Positions 28,671 to 37,570 of a DNA stretch of 42,327 bases are shown here, in pieces. Origin of the DNA: a virus. The position numbers and the translations under genes were made by a program. The stretch is taken from IMG/VR virus record IMGVR_UViG_3300009154_005213, positions 1 through 42,327 of that record; one strand, given 5' to 3'. How positions within the stretch are numbered: position 1 is the first letter of the stretch; each line of letters opens with the position of its first letter. The notes beneath the pieces are model-generated. The model was not told the DNA's origin. It made no database searches and saw only the letters and a program-made list of their open reading frames with translations.

Positions 28671-29388
28671 ACATTTCCTTTATAGAAGATTGCATGATAC
28701 TTATATCTGCATCTTTGTCGAAATATAATTTATATTGGGCTGCAGCTTGACGAAGACTGATATCAATGCCATTGATTGAATTTTTACTTAGACGTACAAA
28801 TTTAGACATTTTTACTACGCTATCTATTGCTAAACTATGAGAATATGAATCCACAGGCGAAGAATCATCCAGCATACCAATAGGCGTTGCATTGATTATA
28901 GTATCAAATTTTTCTGATATTAAATTGTGCCAGTTAGATCGTGTGATCAAAACATATGGTACTGTAATCGCTGCTTGAAAAGCACGACTCATACCCCCGT
29001 TTCCCAATAGTGCTATTTTTCCATGTGCTTGGGTTAATGCCCAATGTGCTCCATTTAAATCAGTGTTGTAGCCGACAAGAACACGATCTCTATTAACTAT
29101 AGTATTCACAGCGCCAACTGCTAATGCTGATTCATCTATTTGATCTAGATATTGCATCACTTCAATTTTAAATGGCATTGATACGCTACAGCCAGTGATA
29201 TCATTAGTTCTAATGATAGATATTGATTCTTGTAAATTGTCAGTGCTGCAGGCTATATATTCAGCATCTAGATTATGATGAGCAATCATCGTGTTATGAA
29301 CACGGACTCCAAATTTTCCTGGGTATCTAGCTAATGATATTACTAACTTATTATAAGTCCTGGTGTTTAGTGCATCTTGTATTCTCAT
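28660..29388 (-). CDS. Shikimate-dehydrogenase-like (AroE family) protein
   Basis: 242 residues. The substrate-binding domain has SVSMPFKIEVMQYLD (Lys of the catalytic pair at about 74), AVGAVNTIV and GYNTDLNGA (Asp at about 109). The Rossmann part has IALLGNGGMSRAF and DTIINATPIGM. All match AroE blocks. A full shikimate function seems unlikely in this operon; a related keto-cyclitol or keto-sugar acid may be the substrate. It is somewhat shorter than AroE (about 270). Overlaps with both flanking genes indicate coupling. Confidence 0.85.
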   Translation of the reverse strand: MRIQDALNTRTYNKLVISLARYPGKFGVRVHNTMIAHHNLDAEYIACSTDNLQESISIIRTNDITGCSVSMPFKIEVMQYLDQIDESALAVGAVNTIVNRDRVLVGYNTDLNGAHWALTQAHGKIALLGNGGMSRAFQAAITVPYVLITRSNWHNLISEKFDTIINATPIGMLDDSSPVDSYSHSLAIDSVVKMSKFVRLSKNSINGIDISLRQAAAQYKLYFDKDADISIMQSSIKEMYDQ

Positions 29389-30938
29389 CGAAGTCTTTTC
29401 TTTTCAAACCATTGCGTAAAATAATACTGTGATAGCCCGTAAAGAATTTTATCAAACGGCGCAGAATGCAAAGGGCTCATATTAATGTAGATAATAGGAA
29501 CTAATAACGATATCTTATCCATATCATAGTTGTTCGATTCTACAAAATTTTCAAAGATTTCAAATATTGCATCATCTTGACTTAAATGGGAAATATTTAT
29601 TTCCAAGCTCTTATCAAATTGGGAACTATGCAAATATCCTTTTTTGATTAAGTTGTAGTTTAGTATCATCCCGCCGTACATCTTGGCTAAATCGTAATAT
29701 ATATCCCCAAAGTAACTGTTACTGAATTTTTGTCTCCAATCTAGTAACACAAATTCATGATTGTTGCATAGAATATTATCGAATTGTAAATCTCCGTGGG
29801 TGAAGGATGAAATCCCATCACACACAGAATCCCAATCTATCATTTTAATACATGTTTGCAACGGCAAAACTTTATAGTTATTCACTGTTTCAAAATCAGA
29901 AAAACTTGTATATTTTTCGTAAAATTTTTCTATCCTGCCAATCGTCTTTTTATAATAAAAATCATAACATTTTTTTTTGAAATCTGATTCTACCACTGGA
30001 AACCATACAGATGCTTGAAGCCAGTTCAAAAATGTGCCAAACATTTCAGGTGTTATATTTTCGTAAAGGGTGTTACCTTCAATGCGATTGTAATAATGAA
30101 AGTTTCCTCGATGACTAAAATCATGTGGAAAAACTTTTTTGTTGAACAACACTCTGATATATTTGTCATATGACACATTTGGATCACTATGGAATTTTAT
30201 TATTTTGCCATTGACATCATAAAAAAACTCATCTGTCTTACAAAAATCAAAATCTTCGACTTTAGAAATCTCAGCTTTATAAAGATCGTAAGTACCAAAA
30301 TCTTGCCAAGATAACGGATAAGCATATAAATTTAAATTATCTTGAAATCCCTGACTTATTTCAGTTTTATATTCGATAGTTTTGCTCATATTATCAAAAA
30401 ACATATCTGGATCTTTGATATGCATCAAGCCTATAAAACTTTGGAAAGAATCGTCACAATATTGTTTGTCTACTATTTCCAGCACTTTCTCATCAACGGC
30501 TTTTATGTTGCAATATTTATAACTCTGTTCTGACGGTCTCGTTGCTATCCCTATCCAATTTTTATCTTGATTTTTGTCAATGACAAAATCATTGAATAAT
30601 GTGTCGCATGATACAAAATAAAATCTATTGCTTAAATGTTCACGACATTTATATAAACTCTGTGCAGGTCCAGCAGAAGGAGAGTCATAGTTAGGGACAT
30701 CTACAAAAGTTACATTTATGCTTGGATGTGCGATTCTGATATAGTCAATCACTTGCTCTGAATTGCAGCCTACTGCAATGACAAATGTTTTATCTTCACC
30801 AAATTGTTCAATAATGTGACTAATTAATGCTTTGTTTTTATAAGGCAAGAGTGCTTTATTGATTATCGAAGAATACGGTCCCATACGAGAACCTAACCCT
30901 GCAGTCAAAATACATACTGAAAAATCAGAAGTGTTCAT
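29385..30938 (-). CDS. Sugar nucleotidyltransferase fused to an APH/choline-kinase-like kinase
   Basis: 517 residues, two domains. Residues about 1-230 form a nucleotidyltransferase: ILTAGLGSRMGPYSSIINKALLPY carries the GxGxRM and Lys of NTP binding, with FVSCDTLF as metal-binding Asp and QDNLNLYAYPLSWQDFGTY near 215-230. Residues about 250-517 are a phosphotransferase: SFTHGDLQFDNILC near 396 (catalytic Asp) and VLLDWRQKF near 416 (metal Asp). Kinase plus nucleotidyltransferase in one chain would turn a free sugar or amino-alcohol into its NDP-activated form, as AmgK/MurU or LicA/LicC do in two proteins. Substrate unknown. Confidence 0.85.
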   Translation of the reverse strand: MNTSDFSVCILTAGLGSRMGPYSSIINKALLPYKNKALISHIIEQFGEDKTFVIAVGCNSEQVIDYIRIAHPSINVTFVDVPNYDSPSAGPAQSLYKCREHLSNRFYFVSCDTLFNDFVIDKNQDKNWIGIATRPSEQSYKYCNIKAVDEKVLEIVDKQYCDDSFQSFIGLMHIKDPDMFFDNMSKTIEYKTEISQGFQDNLNLYAYPLSWQDFGTYDLYKAEISKVEDFDFCKTDEFFYDVNGKIIKFHSDPNVSYDKYIRVLFNKKVFPHDFSHRGNFHYYNRIEGNTLYENITPEMFGTFLNWLQASVWFPVVESDFKKKCYDFYYKKTIGRIEKFYEKYTSFSDFETVNNYKVLPLQTCIKMIDWDSVCDGISSFTHGDLQFDNILCNNHEFVLLDWRQKFSNSYFGDIYYDLAKMYGGMILNYNLIKKGYLHSSQFDKSLEINISHLSQDDAIFEIFENFVESNNYDMDKISLLVPIIYINMSPLHSAPFDKILYGLSQYYFTQWFEKKRLR

Positions 30939-31389
30939 CTCTTATCAATCCGTGTGTTCGGTTTGTATCGTCTTGCAATCTATATACATCATCTAGTTCT
31001 ACAGTGCTAGTTTCAATAAAGGTTAAATCTTCAATTGCCATTACTCTGTGAATACACCCTGCCCATACATGGCAAACTACGCCTGGAATTAAATCAAACA
31101 CCTGAAGTTCTGAAATAATTATATCTATGTCTCGTTTTGTATAGTTGCCGCTGTGAAATCTATCAAAATCAAATAAATCAGGATGATAAAGAAGATGTCC
31201 ATGTCCAGACAACACATAATTAGTTTCTGATTTATATTGATGTACTTGCAGGCTAGTTCTGTTGCCCGCTTTGAAAAAAATTTCTTTTAATGCATACTGA
31301 TGTTTTGGTGCCCCCGGCGATATCCAGAGTTCGTGGCCCCACGGTTTTGTAACTTTCTTACAATCTTCCATTTTAAAATATTCTATCAT
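30925..31389 (-). CDS. Cupin protein, mannose-6-phosphate-isomerase type II-like
   Basis: 154 residues of a single cupin. KPWGHELWI (residues about 15-23), LQVHQYKSETNYVLSGHGHLL (metal-binding His and Glu), and PGVVCHVWAGCIHRVMA match the type II phosphomannose isomerase or sugar-epimerase cupin. It overlaps the fusion gene by 14 bases and follows the 4,6-dehydratase by 8 bases, so it probably acts on a sugar phosphate in the same pathway. Confidence 0.85.
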   Translation of the reverse strand: MIEYFKMEDCKKVTKPWGHELWISPGAPKHQYALKEIFFKAGNRTSLQVHQYKSETNYVLSGHGHLLYHPDLFDFDRFHSGNYTKRDIDIIISELQVFDLIPGVVCHVWAGCIHRVMAIEDLTFIETSTVELDDVYRLQDDTNRTHGLIRDEHF

Positions 31390-31397
31390 ATATCACC

Positions 31398-32342
31398 TTA
31401 CCATACTAAATTATTGAGATAATAACTCACAATGTCAGAAAGTTCAACATCGAAGTTTGCCTTAGGCTGCCAACCTAATGAACGTATTTTTGTGTCATCG
31501 ATTGAGTATCGTACATCACCACCTATTCTAGTAGTATGATACAAATATGGTTCTATGTCTTCAACATTGCCTTCTACAAGATGTATTATTTTTGTTATAA
31601 CTTCTCGGATGCTCAACTCATAAATTCCAGATATATTGAATATCTCGTTTTTCACACCACTTTCAATGATTGTTGTGACTGCATCAGCAGTGTCAGATAC
31701 ATGAAGCCATGTACGAATAGGTTCTCCTCTATCATGCACATGAATTTGTTTTCCTATGCTCATGTATTTTATTGTTTTTGGAATTAATTTTTCAGTGTAT
31801 TGCCCTATGCCGTAATTATTTGTAGGTCTGACAATTATATAAGGAACATTGTGTGTTCTGGCCCACGCCAACACCAACATATCTGCTGCTGCTTTGGTGG
31901 CACTATAAGGATTACTTGGGCAAAGTAAATCTTTTTCAGTATGCGACCCTTCTACAATATCCCCGTACACTTCATCTGTACTAAAATGCAATAGTGTAGG
32001 CATTCTAAAAGATACTTTTTGTTTTATTAACTTTAGTAAATGATGTACGCCATTGACATTACTATGAAGAAATCTGTCGCTATCTTCGATGCTGTTATCA
32101 ACATGAGTTTCAGCTGCAGTGTTGATTATATAATCGCAGTCATACAAATGTTCTAAGTCATTTATGTCTGAATGTATAAATTTGAAGTTGGGGTTTTGCC
32201 GAAACTCTTCTAAGAAGTTGGTGTTACTAGCATAGGTCATATTATCTACACCAATAACATACCAACCTTTGTCTAAACATTTTTTAGTTATATGGACGCC
32301 TATAAATCCCAAGCAACCTGTCACATATACTATTTTCTTCAT
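31398..32342 (-). CDS. RmlB-like NDP-glucose 4,6-dehydratase (SDR)
   Basis: 314 residues from the ATG at 32342 (MKKIVYVTGCLGFIG); an upstream ATG would add 13 unlikely residues. NAD motif GCLGFIG, TAAETHVDNSI as in RmlB, FSTDEVYGD (catalytic Thr-Asp-Glu), YSATKAA (Tyr/Lys), RPTNNYG, RTWLHVSDTADAV, and a C-terminal GGDVRYSIDDTKIRSLGW all fit 4,6-dehydratases. It makes an NDP-4-keto-6-deoxy-hexose, the entry to 6-deoxy and 3,6-dideoxy sugars. The nucleotide (dTDP or CDP) cannot be told by eye. Confidence 0.9.
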   Translation of the reverse strand: MKKIVYVTGCLGFIGVHITKKCLDKGWYVIGVDNMTYASNTNFLEEFRQNPNFKFIHSDINDLEHLYDCDYIINTAAETHVDNSIEDSDRFLHSNVNGVHHLLKLIKQKVSFRMPTLLHFSTDEVYGDIVEGSHTEKDLLCPSNPYSATKAAADMLVLAWARTHNVPYIIVRPTNNYGIGQYTEKLIPKTIKYMSIGKQIHVHDRGEPIRTWLHVSDTADAVTTIIESGVKNEIFNISGIYELSIREVITKIIHLVEGNVEDIEPYLYHTTRIGGDVRYSIDDTKIRSLGWQPKANFDVELSDIVSYYLNNLVW

Positions 32343-32362
32343 TTTTTTATCCTTGAATATTA

Positions 32363-32823
32363 TCAACGTCGATCTATCCATGCAGGATTAGACACATACC
32401 AGTTTACGGTAGATTCTAACTGATTCCATAAATTATGATTATTAGTCCAGCCGTGCTCGAACAATTTAGATTCACTCATTGAAAGATATACTTCATGCCC
32501 TGGTCGATGATCTACCACAAAATTAAATTTAGGTTCAACATTTAACATGTCTGCAATTTTTGTCGCAAAGTCTAGATTGGTAATAAATTGTGATCCGGTG
32601 CTGTTCCACTTTTCGCAAGTAGTTTTTTGACAATCTAGAATAAATCTAGTATGTAAAGCCACATCAGGCGCGTAAAGCCACTTTCGACCTCCAATATTTC
32701 CGCTCGAATCTACGTGTATATTCAGTGGATATCCTGCGCGTAGATTTTATAATCTTTGATAAATTCTTCGACTAAAAAATGACCCAAGAATCCAGTGGCT
32801 CCTGTTATTAGCATGTGTTTCAT
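32363..32823 (-). pseudogene. Internally deleted sugar-nucleotide dehydratase/epimerase
   Basis: From the ATG at 32823 the frame starts as an SDR (MKHMLITGATGFLGHFLVEEF) but stops after 33 codons. In another frame the sequence resumes as SDR C-terminus: NIHVDSSGNIGGRKWLYAPDVALHTRF, then FITNLDFATKIADMLN and VDHRPGHEVYLSMSESKLFEHGW. About 150-200 residues including the catalytic Tyr-Lys are missing, and the junction (near 32733) shifts the frame. A clear remnant of a second 4,6-dehydratase beside an intact one. Confidence 0.87.
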
Positions 32824-32886
32824 AGTAAACCAGATAGTTTTTCAATCAAAGCTGTATACTGAATTATTATCATTAATTTTTTGTTT

Positions 32887-33867
32887 TTACACTGGTAATA
32901 TGTAGTTACTGAACTTTTCTTTGTTGTCAACTAGATATTTTGGATGTGTGCTTTCTGTTATATCAATTATAGATTCTGGTATTTTTAAATTAAATTCTTG
33001 TACAATTTGATCGATTGCTTCTTCCATTGTATTAAGATCTGCCCTACGTTTTCCTGGATTTCCTACATAAAGTAAATCGAAACAATGTGCCCAACTATGC
33101 ATTTTAGCTAATAGTTTTTTGCCATCTATTGTATCATCCATGTAAGACAAGTGCCATCCGGCTTTCTTGATGGGTGCATGTGTGCCTGCACTAAGAACTC
33201 TCATTGTGCATGGCATCATTTTACAAAAATTGCTATATTCAGTCATGACACCAATTTTATGCCTGTCGCCATGTCCCAGATCGGCTGGATCTTCGAATAA
33301 AATATTCATTTTATAAATGAACATATCTGGTTCAAACCAAACTATTGGTCTTACATTTTCTAGTATTGTGCTTCCACTTTCCAATTTATGACTAAAATGT
33401 TGTCGTCCACACAAATCTATAGCATTATATGTTTGGTCAGTGTCTTGAAAATACGTCAAAGCAGTTTCGACCGCAGTTCTATTGAGTATTTCATCTGCTG
33501 CACATACCAATACTATATCATCTGGTTGAAGATTTAGTTCTCTAAGAGCAGTTATTGCATAATTACATTGAAACTGATCTCGACGATACTGCATTTGATT
33601 ACCGCGTGCTGCATTGGCAATGGCACAGTCAATGTCTGGATGTTTTAACATTTCAAAGTCAAAATCGTGAATTTTTACATACACTATTTTTTCTTTATAT
33701 TTTTCAAATCGTTTTTCATCAAAGTTGAAAGGCTTAGGATTACCTGCGTGCGTGACATCAGCTTCAACTATAATAAACTTTTCGACCCAATCCCAATGTT
33801 CATTTATACGAATTTCAACAACATCATTTTCTTGCCAAAATAGAAAACAATCGTAAATTTTTTTCAT
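32887..33867 (-). CDS. GT17-like glycosyltransferase
   Basis: 326 residues. MKKIYDCFLFWQENDVVEIRI and VEKFIIVEADVTHAG at the start and a central VLVCAADEIL (DxE-type motif about residue 127) match glycosyltransferase family 17 (N-acetylglucosaminyltransferase III group), also common in bacterial and phage glycan loci. The late WHLSYMDDTI also fits. It likely transfers the sugar made by this operon. A second copy of the family lies at 40622. Confidence 0.85.
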   Translation of the reverse strand: MKKIYDCFLFWQENDVVEIRINEHWDWVEKFIIVEADVTHAGNPKPFNFDEKRFEKYKEKIVYVKIHDFDFEMLKHPDIDCAIANAARGNQMQYRRDQFQCNYAITALRELNLQPDDIVLVCAADEILNRTAVETALTYFQDTDQTYNAIDLCGRQHFSHKLESGSTILENVRPIVWFEPDMFIYKMNILFEDPADLGHGDRHKIGVMTEYSNFCKMMPCTMRVLSAGTHAPIKKAGWHLSYMDDTIDGKKLLAKMHSWAHCFDLLYVGNPGKRRADLNTMEEAIDQIVQEFNLKIPESIIDITESTHPKYLVDNKEKFSNYILPV

Positions 33868-33905
33868 TTAAGTATCCTTTTTTTAATATTTTAAAGTATC
33901 GTTAT

Positions 33906-34922
33906 TTAACTTTTGCGTTTGGTCTCTGATAAATTCTGCGCTATCTCTATTATCAAGCTTTCTTGCCCTGCAACTGCCTTTCTCTTTCCTAACTCGACGA
34001 ATATATCTCGGGCATCGATATTGTATTTTTCTGCTGCGGCTGCAACTTGCTTGCTAAACACAGACACTACACCAGACAGTCCACTGATAACAGATGTTGG
34101 CGAAATATAGGGTGCTACAGGATTAAAAGTTTTTTCTGCTAATGACGCAGCATCTAGTATTCTATACAAATCTATGCCTGTTTCGTAACCTAAACGATGC
34201 AACACTGCAACCAGTACTTCAAGTTGCGTGTTACCAGCACCTCCGCCAAAACCCCTAATAGAACCATCTACTATTGTAGCACCTGCTTCTACAGCAGCAA
34301 CAGCATTGGCTACACCAAATCCTAGATTGTTGTGCCCGTGAAATCCTACAGGAATACTTAGTTCATCAAGCAAGGCGCGAGTTTTTTCTGTAACGTCTTG
34401 CGGAAGCATGTTACCAGCTGAATCCATTATTACAAATGCTTGGGCACCATATGATTCCATTTTTTTAGCTTGTTCTACCAATACTGTGGTAGGGCACATA
34501 TGACTCATCATCAAGACTCCAAATGCTTCTTTATCTTGATTTCGCACATACTCGATGTGACGCTTGGTAACATCTGCTTCAGTACAATGTGCACCTACCC
34601 TAAAAATGTCCATTCCACATCCAATAGCTTTTGCAAAATGATTTTTCACAGTACAAATACCAGGAATAGCGTGTATTGCTAGCTTTGCTTTAATAACAGC
34701 TTGTCTTGCAGTGGAGATAATTTGTTCATCAGTATGTAAACACTCCCCTATAAGAAGAGATGATGCGCCTAATCCGTTTCCGTGGCCTACTTCGATTACT
34801 GGTACATTGGCTGCTTCAGCAGCCTTGCAATAATCAGAAAAATTTTGAAGGGTAAGTTGGTGCTTTACGGCGTGATTTCCGTCTCGTAGTGTAGGATCAC
34901 AAATCAATATTCTTTTATTCAT
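33906..34922 (-). CDS. 4-hydroxy-2-oxovalerate aldolase-like protein
   Basis: 338 residues from the ATG at 34922, which overlaps the previous stop (ATGA). HMG-CoA-lyase-type TIM barrel: CDPTLRDGNHAVKHQ (metal-binding Asp and Arg), VIEVGHGNGLGASSL, FRVGAHCTEADV, MDSAGNM, and VGFHGHNNLGFGVANAVAAVEAGA with GFGGGAGNTQLE all match DmpG/MhpE. It splits 4-hydroxy-2-oxo acids into pyruvate and an aldehyde, or runs in reverse. Paired with its usual channelling partner, the acetaldehyde dehydrogenase, immediately upstream. Confidence 0.93.
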   Translation of the reverse strand: MNKRILICDPTLRDGNHAVKHQLTLQNFSDYCKAAEAANVPVIEVGHGNGLGASSLLIGECLHTDEQIISTARQAVIKAKLAIHAIPGICTVKNHFAKAIGCGMDIFRVGAHCTEADVTKRHIEYVRNQDKEAFGVLMMSHMCPTTVLVEQAKKMESYGAQAFVIMDSAGNMLPQDVTEKTRALLDELSIPVGFHGHNNLGFGVANAVAAVEAGATIVDGSIRGFGGGAGNTQLEVLVAVLHRLGYETGIDLYRILDAASLAEKTFNPVAPYISPTSVISGLSGVVSVFSKQVAAAAEKYNIDARDIFVELGKRKAVAGQESLIIEIAQNLSETKRKS

Positions 34923-35809
34923 TGTTTTTCCTTTGCAGTGGACATGCATTCTATCAATCTGATTGCTGCACAGTTTATTATGTCTAGATTGCCTGCATAA
35001 GAAGGCAAATAATCACCTGCTCCCAGTACTTTCACTGTGGTGAGTATGTGATTACCTACTACTGTAGGTGGTACAATTAGAGAATAACCTGGTACGTATT
35101 CATTGAGTTGTTTTACCATTGATTCAACTGAATCACGGATCTCTGTGATGCGTGGGGTTTTTATCTTGGCATAGATCGTGGTCTGCATATCAATTTGTGG
35201 TACAGCAGGATTTAAAATTAATATAGCTTTGGTTTTTTTAATTCCTGTAAATTTTGATAGCGCATATTCAGTCGTTTCAATATATTCATCCAGATTGTCT
35301 CGGGTAGCCGGACCAGCACTTAGAGAAGCAATGTTTGACGATACTTCCAGATATTCAATATCATCATGAACTTGTGAAATAGCATAGGCGATAGGAACGC
35401 TTGTTTGCCCACCACAAGTTACCATGTTCATATTATTAATCTGATGGTTTGCAATGCACTGATCAGCATTTAGAACAGGTATACACAAGTCACCTATTTT
35501 AGCTGGAGTCATATCTATCACTGGTTTGCCTAGTTTTTTCAACAAGGGCCAATGTTCTATGTGACTTTGTGCTGAAGTGCAGTCGATGATAATATCACAG
35601 ATTTCTGGATTATCTATTACTGCTTGATATCCCAGGTTCGTGGTATGAATACCTAGGTTTTTTGCTAGTTGCATTCCCCGAGATTCAAGATTTCTACCTG
35701 CGAAAACTGCACATTCGAGTCTATCTGATTTATGCACTTTGACCATTAGATCAGCCCCTATATTGCCTGTGCCTATAATCGCAACCTTGAGTTTATTTGA
35801 ATTATTCAT
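34919..35809 (-). CDS. Acylating acetaldehyde dehydrogenase-like protein
   Basis: 296 residues, as DmpF/MhpF. VAIIGTGNIGADLM binds NAD; DMTPAKIGDLCIPVLN and the catalytic Cys in MVTCGGQTSVPIAYAI (about residue 132) are diagnostic; NIASLSAGPATRDNLDEYIETTEYAL is the usual next block. It converts acetaldehyde and CoA to acetyl-CoA. In a sugar operon with a ThDP enzyme it may supply or remove a two-carbon unit. Confidence 0.93.
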   Translation of the reverse strand: MNNSNKLKVAIIGTGNIGADLMVKVHKSDRLECAVFAGRNLESRGMQLAKNLGIHTTNLGYQAVIDNPEICDIIIDCTSAQSHIEHWPLLKKLGKPVIDMTPAKIGDLCIPVLNADQCIANHQINNMNMVTCGGQTSVPIAYAISQVHDDIEYLEVSSNIASLSAGPATRDNLDEYIETTEYALSKFTGIKKTKAILILNPAVPQIDMQTTIYAKIKTPRITEIRDSVESMVKQLNEYVPGYSLIVPPTVVGNHILTTVKVLGAGDYLPSYAGNLDIINCAAIRLIECMSTAKEKQ

Positions 35810-35821
35810 GCGTTTTTACTT

Positions 35822-36553
35822 TCAAATCTTCACTATCATTTCTCTGTCTAGCTCTTCGTCAGTTAAAAACGGTGCTAGATCATGCAAACCACATTGTTTG
35901 CCATTTTTAATTGCCTGAGATGGCTTTATTTCTTGCGTTTCTTTACATAAGCAGTTTATTATCATCGAGCGTTCAGTGGCAAGCAATGAGGATAAATTTT
36001 CTAGATCACGAACACACGATAGTTCTGCGTAATCCAGCTGAAAGCTATGTGCGATGTCTTTAAAATTTGGGAACCACAACCCACTGGTACCACTGCTACC
36101 GTACACTCTGTTTTCAAAATATTTTTTCTGCGTGTTTTTGATACTGAGATAACCGTTGTTATTCAATATCACAAATTTAATTTTTAGCTGATGCTGTGTA
36201 ACAACTGCCAATTCTTGTATGTTGCTCATGAAACTGCCGTCCCCTATTATTGATATAACAGGACGTTCACAAGATAAAGCAACTCCTATCGCACCAGGCA
36301 AAGCCCAACCCATATCACCCTGGCCTGTACTGTAGATGATACGTTGAGAATCATGAACTTCTAGCATGGTAGGACCAAGATAATATGCACTGCCGGCATC
36401 ACCCATAAAAATAGCATCTGATGGACTATGACGATTGATACCATCCATTACTGCATATAAATCTAATCTACCATCAGAATCATCAAGATATTCATCTTGC
36501 ATCACAGGCCACTGTGATTTCCATCGAGCACAAGTATCATTCCAGCTTGTCAT
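35822..36553 (-). CDS. ThDP-dependent enzyme, C-terminal (PP) subunit
   Basis: 243 residues holding the pyrophosphate-binding domain of acetolactate-synthase-like enzymes. IFMGDAGSAYYL, YSTGQGDMGWALPGAIGVAL, and the metal/ThDP motif GDGSFMSNIQELA...LNNNGYLSIK (GDG...NN, about residues 117-150). It has no PYR domain; that is in the preceding gene, which it overlaps by 4 bases. Together 582 residues, the length of a normal single-chain enzyme. See the partner entry for the proposed role. Confidence 0.9.
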   Translation of the reverse strand: MTSWNDTCARWKSQWPVMQDEYLDDSDGRLDLYAVMDGINRHSPSDAIFMGDAGSAYYLGPTMLEVHDSQRIIYSTGQGDMGWALPGAIGVALSCERPVISIIGDGSFMSNIQELAVVTQHQLKIKFVILNNNGYLSIKNTQKKYFENRVYGSSGTSGLWFPNFKDIAHSFQLDYAELSCVRDLENLSSLLATERSMIINCLCKETQEIKPSQAIKNGKQCGLHDLAPFLTDEELDREMIVKI

Positions 36554-37569
36554 AGCATTTCCTTGAAAAAATCTTTTAGGTCTAAATGGTATTTCTTGTC
36601 GATAGTGATAGTTGGTTTATTTAGTTCTGAAATATCACAGTCTACAAGTATTTTAAAGCTATGAGGACTAAATTGCAGAGGATCATAGCCTATAACGCTG
36701 CTTCCCAAGCTGCTGCCTAGAATAAGTAAAAGATCTGCATTTTGCATAGCGAAATTGCCAGCCCTGCTGCCTTTGATACCTACAGCACCAATGTTAAGGG
36801 GATTAGAAAATTCCATGTAATCTCTGGCGCCATATGTGCTCACATAAGGTATCTGATACTGGTCGATAAACGAAACAAACTGATCAACAGCATTAGCCTG
36901 CTTGATACCAAATCCAGCTAAAACCAATGGTCTTTGATAAGTTTTCAAACACGTTTTTACAGAGTCTAACTCTACATGCTGTTGTTTTGTTTTTGGTAAT
37001 TCAGACGGATCAAATATTCTGAAATTTTCAGGCATCAACGCAGTTTGAATGTTGTTAGGAATGTCAATCCAGACTGGCCCTGGGCGACCGTCCAATGCTG
37101 TGTACACTGCTTTTTGTATCATGTACGGGACATCGGCTGGGTCTACAATAAATTCAGCCATCTTGGTCATAGACTTAACACTGGAAATAATATCGTGCTC
37201 TTGAATGCCGTATTTTCTCAGTCTTAGATTATATTTTTGGTTTATATAGGACGAACAGTTGTGTGAAGCAACGTTGCCTGATACAAACAAAATTGGCGTA
37301 GAATCTTGCCAAGCGTCTAGAACACTGGTTGCACAATTTGTGCCTCCGCAGCCAGTGGTAGGATTTACCACTGCAATCTGGCCTGTGAATTTTGATTCTC
37401 CGATGGCACTGTGACCAGCACCTTGCTCATGGTGATAACAGATGTACTTTATCAGACCGTGTTTGATAAAGCCGTCGTTCAGTCCGCTGGCGCCACCACC
37501 CATTACACCGTGAACTCTTCTTACTCCAATATTGTACAAATACTGTGCTATCCAATCACATATTCTCAT
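36550..37569 (-). CDS. ThDP-dependent enzyme, N-terminal (PYR plus middle) subunit
   Basis: 339 residues. The PYR domain has the activating Glu in YHHEQGAGHSAIG (about 43-55) and TTGCGGTNCATSVLDAWQDSTP. The middle domain follows (KTYQRPLVLAGFGIKQANAVDQF, YGARDYMEF, DLLLILGSSLGSSVIGY). The chain stops where an intact enzyme would continue into the PP domain, supplied by the overlapping next gene. Acetolactate-synthase-like ThDP enzymes such as YerE add a two-carbon unit from pyruvate onto a CDP-4-keto-3,6-dideoxy sugar; the RfbH gene upstream makes that substrate type. The split form and sugar role are inferred. Confidence 0.9.
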   Translation of the reverse strand: MRICDWIAQYLYNIGVRRVHGVMGGGASGLNDGFIKHGLIKYICYHHEQGAGHSAIGESKFTGQIAVVNPTTGCGGTNCATSVLDAWQDSTPILFVSGNVASHNCSSYINQKYNLRLRKYGIQEHDIISSVKSMTKMAEFIVDPADVPYMIQKAVYTALDGRPGPVWIDIPNNIQTALMPENFRIFDPSELPKTKQQHVELDSVKTCLKTYQRPLVLAGFGIKQANAVDQFVSFIDQYQIPYVSTYGARDYMEFSNPLNIGAVGIKGSRAGNFAMQNADLLLILGSSLGSSVIGYDPLQFSPHSFKILVDCDISELNKPTITIDKKYHLDLKDFFKEML

Positions 37570-37570
37570 T

